From positions 43,177,056 through 43,241,055 of the forward strand of contig CM063510.1 of assembly GCA_032207245.1 (NCBI GenBank): a stretch of DNA of 64,000 nt, in the 5' to 3' direction. Positions 57,361 through 64,000 of the stretch are shown piece by piece (position 1 is the stretch's first letter; every line of letters begins with the position of its first letter). Below the pieces are notes generated by a model. That model ran no database searches. It saw only the letters and a program-made list of their open reading frames with translations, and was not told the origin of the DNA. A program made the position numbers and the translations under genes. The stretch comes from Pardosa pseudoannulata. Its lineage: Eukaryota; Arthropoda; Arachnida; Araneae; Lycosidae.

Positions 57361-58591
57361 ACAGTTGAGCTGAAAAGTTCGTAGGCTAACATAGAAAAAA
57401 AATGTTTTTGATAAAATTTGAATTTATTATTTAGTGTAGTTGCCCTCAAGAGCGATACAATGGTTATAGTGGTTATACAATTTTTCGATACAATTTTTAT
57501 AGTACGAATTGTCTTTAGCCTCAAAATATTCCTCAGTTTCGGCGATTACTTCTTCGTCGACACTAATTCATCGAGCATTCTCTTGATGGCTTAGAACAGA
57601 AAAAAGTCGCTGAAAGCCAGATCTGGAGAATACGGTGCATGAGGAAGCAATTTGAAGCCCAATTCATATAACTTTGGCATTTTCTTTTTCATCAAGTGGG
57701 GCCGTTTTTCCACAATTTCATCCTTCAAACACTCCAATAACGCTATTTAATAGTCACAATTGATGGGTTTTCCTTTTTAAGATAATCTATGAATAATATA
57801 CCATGCGCATCCCAAAATACTGATGCCATAACCTTGCCAGCTTACTATTGCGTCTTTTCATGTTTGGGAGTTGGTTCATTACGTGCAGTCCACTCGGCTG
57901 ACTGTCGATTGGACACCAGTGTGAAATAATAGAGCCATGTTTTATCCATTGTCACATATCAACGCATAAATTGGGGTTTATATGATTAAACAACTTCAAA
58001 CACAGCTAAGAATCATTAATTCGTTGTTGTTTTTGCTCGATAGTATGCTCGCGCGGCCCCCACATTGCACAGAGTTGTCTCATACCCAAATATTCATTAA
58101 CGATAAGTCCAAGCGTTCTTTTTATACCTTTTAGAGTCCCATATATCTCAATCAACTTCATTTTACGGTGTTCTAAAATTATTTTGTAGACTTTTTTGAT
58201 GTTTTCTTCGGCAACAGCCTCTCTGAGTCGTCCACTGCGTCCATCGTCACCGGAGAACATTTCGGTTCGTTTAAACGTACCAAACCACTTCTCAACGGTT
58301 GATTTTCCTGGTGGAGAGTCCGAATAATGTTTATCAAGCCAAGTCTTGGCTTCAACAATATTGTTTTCACTAAAAACCAATGCTTTGTTAACACATGAAA
58401 TTCCATTATCCATTGTTTTCAAACTACAAAAGTTGCTTCACTCAAAATACTATATTTCACAAACTAATTGTCCGAAAGCTGTCAAATTTATACACGTGTC
58501 TTTCGAAGGTTAGGACTAACTGAAAATCATATGGATTTAATACTAGTAGTGCCATTTATGTGTCAGCCTACGAACTTTTCAGTCCACCTGT
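57361..58591 (-). mobile_element. mariner element, near full length, inactivated
   Basis: The low-coordinate end ACAGTTGAGCTGAAAAGTTC and the inverse high-coordinate end GAACTTTTCAGTCCACCTGT form terminal inverted repeats of about 28 bp. TA precedes the left end; the right flank is GA, a probable mutated TA. At 1231 bp it is slightly short of the usual 1.28 kb, consistent with small deletions in the gene. Confidence 0.88.
57440..58422 (-). pseudogene. mariner (DD34D) transposase pseudogene
   Basis: The minus frame runs as one piece for its first 138 codons: KTWLDKHYSDSPPGKSTVEK, WFGTFKRTEMFSGDDGRSGR, and EHTIEQKQQRINDS, with the two HTH motifs of the family. After stops and frame changes, VFWDAHG (first catalytic Asp) and INCDYYIALLE can be read. 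Then KRPHLMKKKMPKLYELGFKL joins directly to LLPHAPYSPDLAFSDFF. The expected H-Q-D-N-A-P-x-H block with the second catalytic Asp is therefore missing by an internal deletion of about 15 codons. The C-terminus (CIALEGNYTK) is kept. Confidence 0.9.
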
Positions 58592-58594
58592 GAT

Positions 58595-60010
58595 ATCCAA
58601 TAATAAGAGTTGAATTTACGTTTTATTTATATTATTTATCAACATCTTAATGATAAATATGCAGCTTCAAAATTTCGTCTTTTGTTTATACGCATCGTAA
58701 GATAAGGTTTAACTATTGGTAATAAATCTGTACGTGCAAGAAATATTTTGCACTTTATTTGGTCAAATAATAAAAATTGATTTAATGTTTCAATTTATAT
58801 GATGAATTAATAAATACTTGGTGAAAAACTTATATTGCACACGTTTTCTATTCAACACCTCAAATTTGACAACAACGCTCTTAAACGAATACATAATTTG
58901 AACCCGTCGTATCATGATTGGTAATTTTCTGGTTTCACTATATTTAGTGATTGACGTGTCGTTTCTAAGTATTAGTATGATTTAGCCTAATAATATGATT
59001 TGAAATCACATTTGTGGAAGAACGAGTAGAAAAATAGACTCGCTAGTATTACTACAAACACGATTGTACTGATACTAAAAAGAAAAATATTGAGATTACA
59101 TAAATTTCCGAATTCTTTTATCAAAAAGCCTAAAAACCAGTAGTTGTTTTCATGATTAATATGTTAAGTTCTTCATGATTAATATGTTAAAAAATTCAAA
59201 ACTTTATGTTAAAAATGTTGTGTTAAAAATGTTATGTTAAAATTTTATGTCCAAAATTTTATGTTAAAATTTCATGCTCAAATATTTATGTTAATTTATG
59301 TAAAAAAAATCATTTTATAAGTATTTGTAGAATGCAACAAAATAATTTAGCATTTATGGAAAAATAATTATCAAACACATTCTATTTTTGAAAGAAAAAA
59401 TAGAAACAAAATAAGATACATGTATATTGCTTTTTCTTTCTTGAAAAGACAGTTTAAAACAGATTTGCAAAATTTCCGACATTAAATAACTTATCGAAAT
59501 AACCCAGTAGATGCCCGAAAACGTCTCGCGGAGAAAGTTTACTAATTACGTCAAACTGCAAATAGCTTCCGAACAGGAAAACAAACGTGAGTTTTGGGTT
59601 TCTAAGAAAGCAGATCCATTTTAACTGTTCAGAGAAGTTTTAGCTTACAATATTAAAGTAATGGTCCTCTAAGTAAGGGCTCTATTGTATGTTGGTGCCA
59701 GCATTTTAATGACAAGTGAAATGGGGAGCATAAGAAAAGCAAATTGTTCATTACATCCATTAAATTTTCCTGTAAAAGTTATGTTAACTAGCAAGTTTAC
59801 ATAATTCTAGTTTCGGATATTGATGACCTTGGTGTAAAATTGAATATCAGTTGGATATTTGTATGACAAAAATGGATCTGATGTAGAAGTTATTTAATGT
59901 TTAAATTTTGAATCCAATAAAATTGTTTTATAAGCACATAAATAAAATAAACACGCAAGTACCCATTTTGTATTTTTTTTAATCCAAATATGAAACGTGA
60001 TGAATAATTT
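58595..60010. other. AT-rich DNA with a degenerate short-period repeat
   Basis: Near 59155-59300 the words ATGTTAAAA and CATGATTAATATGTTAA recur irregularly. Otherwise nothing is recognised. The patch 59480-59720 is somewhat less AT-rich, without a motif. Confidence 0.45.
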
Positions 60011-60304
<294 letters not shown>

Positions 60305-60309
60305 ACTCA

Positions 60310-61500
60310 TGCAAATTTATCATAGAAGTTTGAAGTGAATTTAATAAACGGCATGAAATTAAGGTAAGTTTTATTATCTTTATAATAAAATATGCTTTCA
60401 AAAGCTTATCACGAGAGTTTAGACCAATATGATAAGCATCACATTGAGTTTATGTAATTAGGAACATTCATATTACATAATTTTATCTCAGAATGTAATA
60501 ATGTTATTTAGACGATGAATTAATATTGATCATATTATCTATTTGAAAGTTTGGCAGAAAGTTTATTTACACCTTTTTAAATTATATAAGGCATAATAAG
60601 TTTATATATAAATATATAGTCTAAATCATATAATATAGAAAGTCAGAAGTAAATGTAAACAAGTAGCGTTTAATCGAAATATTAATTAATATCAAATAAT
60701 TATTCCTTTTTAACCATTCATGAATGAAAAACAATGTTAAGGTAACATAGTACATTTTGAGTTTAAATTATTTATTGTTACAGCTTATATTTGATTCAAT
60801 ATAAAAAATGCTTAGAATAAGAGTTTTCTTTAAAGTATAACTATATAAAAATACTTAATTTTTTAAGTGAAAGAATACTTTTTATGCCATATACAAAATA
60901 TGTACTACATAGAAAAATGGATATCCAAAAAATAAATTTTGAAGTTTGCAAATTAGACAATATTTGTTACATCAAATAGAAGTTCATTATCTTTTTTTTA
61001 TTCAGCATTTTATTGGGATTTCAATTATATTTATGCAACATCTTTCATTTCATATCAGTATTAAGGAATTTTTATATTATTTTTATTAAGAGTTTTTAAA
61101 TTTTAAAATGCTAGAAACTTTTAAAGTTTGAAGTTTACAGAAGGATAAAAATTTTGTTATGAATTTTTATTTTCTAATATAGATATTTTAAAAGTAACTT
61201 TACCTGCTATTGAATTTCATTTTTTATTTGTTGTATATTTTTATAGTTATTCTAGAAATTTTTATAGTTATACTATTTGAAATAAAAAAAAATTAATATT
61301 TTAGAGTGTTGAAAAAGAACCTGTATAAAAAGGAGAAACAATTTTTATTTTATGGTGAAGTTTTATATAATAAAGATTTTATGTCTAGAAGTCCTCAAAA
61401 GTTTGAGATACTCCTTAAATAAAAATATAAATTTCACAATCAGTCATCTATTAGATATGCAGCTGTATTAAAGTTAGAATTTATATCAGACTGTACTTTT
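60310..61500. other. Very AT-rich DNA, no feature seen
   Basis: No feature recognised. Confidence 0.4.
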
Positions 61501-61503
61501 AAA

Positions 61504-62704
61504 TCCCCTATATAAGAATAGCCTAAGCTGTCTGTCCGCGAATTTATGAAGCGGTTGTACCTGGAATGGATAGAGGCATCCATATTGGATTTTTTATGAG
61601 TTAGGGTTAGCAAAATTCAAAGCGAGTTCGAAATCCACCTCATCCCCCCTTTTCGAGCGTTTAATTTCAAGCCTTATCCTTCCTCATATTCTATACGAAA
61701 TTCATTCTTGATAGGATTTCAAAAGCGGAGAGTAATATTTAAAATTTCTGGACTGTTCCTACTTGACTACCTAACTTTATATACTCTAATTAGTTCCCTT
61801 ACAACGTGCAGGCGTTGTACGTCTGGTAGAATGTCCACCTACTTAATTGTCGTATTTGTGACGGTTCTATCCCCGACGCAGCCTATTATTTTTAATGTCT
61901 AATTAATTTAATATTTTCTTCTTTTTCTTTTAAATTCTAATTCCTAAAAATTTTTTAATTATTTTTAAAATAAATTTTTACTATTTTTTCAATTTTTTAT
62001 AATTTTTATAATTTTTATTTTATTAAATGCACGTATTGTTTTACAGATGTCCCTGGCCACATAAACATTTTATGTTGTCTATCATTAAATTTTCTTATCG
62101 TAATGTAATAATAGCCTAAGTTATCTGTCCGTCTGTCCTGTTATGAAGCTGTAATGAAGCTGTTGGACCTGGAATTGATAGAGGCATCCATATTGTACTT
62201 AAGATGAGTTAAGGTTTGCAAAATTTAAAGCGAGTAAAGATTATCTTTTCCTAAACTATACATCCGATTCTGAAGTAAATTGGTATGAATAAGATTCGCA
62301 TCACAGCAAAAAATAATTTCCTCTCTAAAACGTTCGAAATCCACCCAGTCTCCTTCTCGAGCATTTAATGCCCTTATATCAAGCCCCATTTTAAGAGCAA
62401 GCGATTAAATTTTATCACATAATAAATAGGTAAAAATAACAATTTTCTTCTAGCATTATGACTTCATTCCTTTAACCATCTTATTTAATCCTTTCTTATT
62501 TTAAATTATTTAAATACTTTATGCATTATTTTCATACGTTTTATCACTAAACTTAGATATTACATAAATAATTTTCTTTTTTATTTGACTTAAATAATAG
62601 ATTAAGTACATAAAACCCCCCATTTTTTTACCTGCCTCATAGAGTTCTTTACAATTCTGGGAAATGAAAAATTTTACTGATCCATATGACGGGCTACATG
62701 CTAG
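61504..62704 (+). mobile_element. Non-autonomous Helitron, copy B
   Basis: It starts TCCCCTATATAAGAATAGCC after an A and ends CATATGACGGGCTACATGCTAG before a T. The termini and body match copy A (14132-15420) read on its minus strand. The subterminal hairpin has lost about 4 bp of its left arm (CCATATGACGGG against CCCGTCATATGACGGG). Two related modules are seen: 61520-61690 and 62110-62400, sharing GCCTAAG, CTGTCCG, ACCTGGAAT, GATAGAGGCATCCATATTG and CGAAATCCACC. The tRNA-like stretch (about 61806-61880) lies between them. No helicase coding is present. Confidence 0.82.
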
Positions 62705-62705
62705 T

Positions 62706-64000
62706 ATTAAATAAAACTATTCATAGAAGAAAATGTAACAAGAATATATCTTCTTACACAAATTAAATTATTATTTCTTTACATTTTGGAAACATATGTA
62801 ATTATTTAAACGTAATTTTCTATAATCTTACTTTGTATTATATTTTATTTACAAAGTTATTTATGTAGGTATTAAAGTTTAATTTTCGGCACTAATGAAA
62901 ATGAAAATAATTTTCTTTTCCTTTGTTAATAGATTTCTATTTTGCATATCACAGAAATCAAATTGGGAAATCTAATTATGTTAAAATTCCGAAAGTGACA
63001 CCATTTGGTAAAATTACTTTTTTTTAATCAAGTGCAGTAATTTCATAACATCCTCTAAACATTACTTACAGATTAAAAAAAATTATCCCCACATTCGGAA
63101 ATAATTAGTGCAAAACAGAGCTTAGCGACGATAATAAACTCATGAATAAAAGCAATTCCATAAATATCCAAAGTAAAATTGATTTTAAGGTTAAAACTTA
63201 CTGCTATACTCTTAGATATTAAAAAGGCAATTAAATGGTAGGTTAATTCGTTATGCTGTTTAATTCCAATACTTGACGAAAAATTAAAGAGATTATGTTG
63301 ATGGTTATCTCTCGAGGAATTACAACTTTATGACTACTACAGAGGTACATTTAGTAAATATTTACAATTTTTATAGAAAAAATTCTCATTGAATTTAGAC
63401 CCATTTAACCTTTTATGTTTAAACATTTCCCGAAAAAATGAATTCTTCTTGAGAATATATTAATTGAAATACCTATCTTATTCTTTACCAAAGGTATTTC
63501 AAGACTTTTGAAACGAGGAAGTAGTTCTATTGTTTTGAAACGTAATGTAACATTGTGTGAGACTGTATGCTTTTGTAGTCAAAATATTCCTTTGCACATA
63601 TTGGAATAGATTAGAATTTTTCAGCGAATGACAATATAAAGTGTAGCCAGACAAACTAAAATTCTTTTTCGTTTTATATAAGAATTCAATGGTGAAAACA
63701 AGAAATTTTGAGACTGGTTTTAGTAAACGGCAAAACTATTAATATGAATATTTTTACACATAGAACTTTAAGCTAATGTGTTGTCATATGCCGGAAAAAA
63801 ATGTCCCTATTTCATTTTGACAAATTTTAATTTATTTTTCTAACATATACATATTGCATATTCATATTGCTAATCTTCTAAATATGACAGTTTCTTATCC
63901 ACAATTCTAACCAATGCTATACGACTGAATCTATAACGTTCAAATGTAGCGGCTTAGGAGGAGCTTTACTGGTTAAGGGCAATTTTATAGTAGCTACAAG
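62706..64000. other. AT-rich DNA, no feature seen
   Basis: No element or coding motif recognised up to the window end. Confidence 0.4.

Overview
This window is AT-rich eukaryotic nuclear DNA, not prokaryotic. It is long non-coding sequence packed with decayed transposons, tRNA-derived SINEs and very long (TA)n tracts. The mix of mariner/Tc1, pogo/Tigger, piggyBac-like, hAT and Helitron elements, plus a neuropeptide-receptor exon with canonical splice sites, points to an arthropod. A chelicerate such as a spider is my best guess, but it rests on resemblance only. Host coding sequence is very sparse. One exon is convincing (52306-52396, minus): it encodes TM7 of a rhodopsin-class neuropeptide GPCR, most like the invertebrate kinin/leucokinin receptors. 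One stretch with a signal peptide (23940-24152, plus) may be a small secreted protein or a first coding exon. The rest reads as intron and intergenic DNA.

Layout. 0.6-1.2 kb: a foldback MITE. 3.6-4.5 and 8.7-9.7 kb: two copies of one pogo/Tigger-like element, the second split by a SINE. 5.3-7.0 kb: two piggyBac-like TTAA elements. 7.1-7.9 kb: SINEs, including a dimer. 10.2-10.9 kb: a mariner 3' part split by a SINE. 12.1-17.0 kb: a nest made of a second pogo-like family, a Helitron inserted in it, a local duplication and a hAT-like MITE. 18.1-18.7 and 42.0-42.7 kb: an inverted pair of TTAA MITEs with a conserved internal hairpin. 21 and 26 kb: (TA)n arrays. 23.9 kb: signal-peptide ORF. 28.1-29.4 kb: a hAT element with a perfect 8-bp target duplication. 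29.5-30.3 kb: a mariner remnant. 31.2-31.7 kb: a minisatellite of about 149 bp period. 34.6-35.0 kb: a SINE and a transposase scrap. 36.8-37.4 kb: a piggyBac-like element keeping the transposase Cys-rich tail. 38.1-38.6, 39.5-40.8 and 54.1-54.9 kb: Tc1-like elements, the last split by a SINE. 45.7-46.8 and 53.7-54.1 kb: a second SINE family. 47.0-48.1 kb: duplicated giant (TA)n. 49.9-53.4 kb: two copies of a 300-bp repeat, two solo LTRs and the GPCR exon. 57.4-58.6 kb: a mariner. 60.0-60.3 kb: (TA)n. 61.5-62.7 kb: a second Helitron.

No operon or pathway is visible. What can be read directly is an insertion history. Three SINE insertions have 14-15 bp target duplications, and two of these have an uninterrupted related copy in the same window showing the empty site. 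The tRNA-Arg-like SINE was therefore active after the pogo-like, Tc1 and mariner elements had spread. A Helitron landed inside a pogo-like element. I did not find a convincing undescribed biological system. The best leads are the unusual SINE family, the Helitron pair, the TTAA elements that keep opposite ends of transposase genes, and the GPCR exon.
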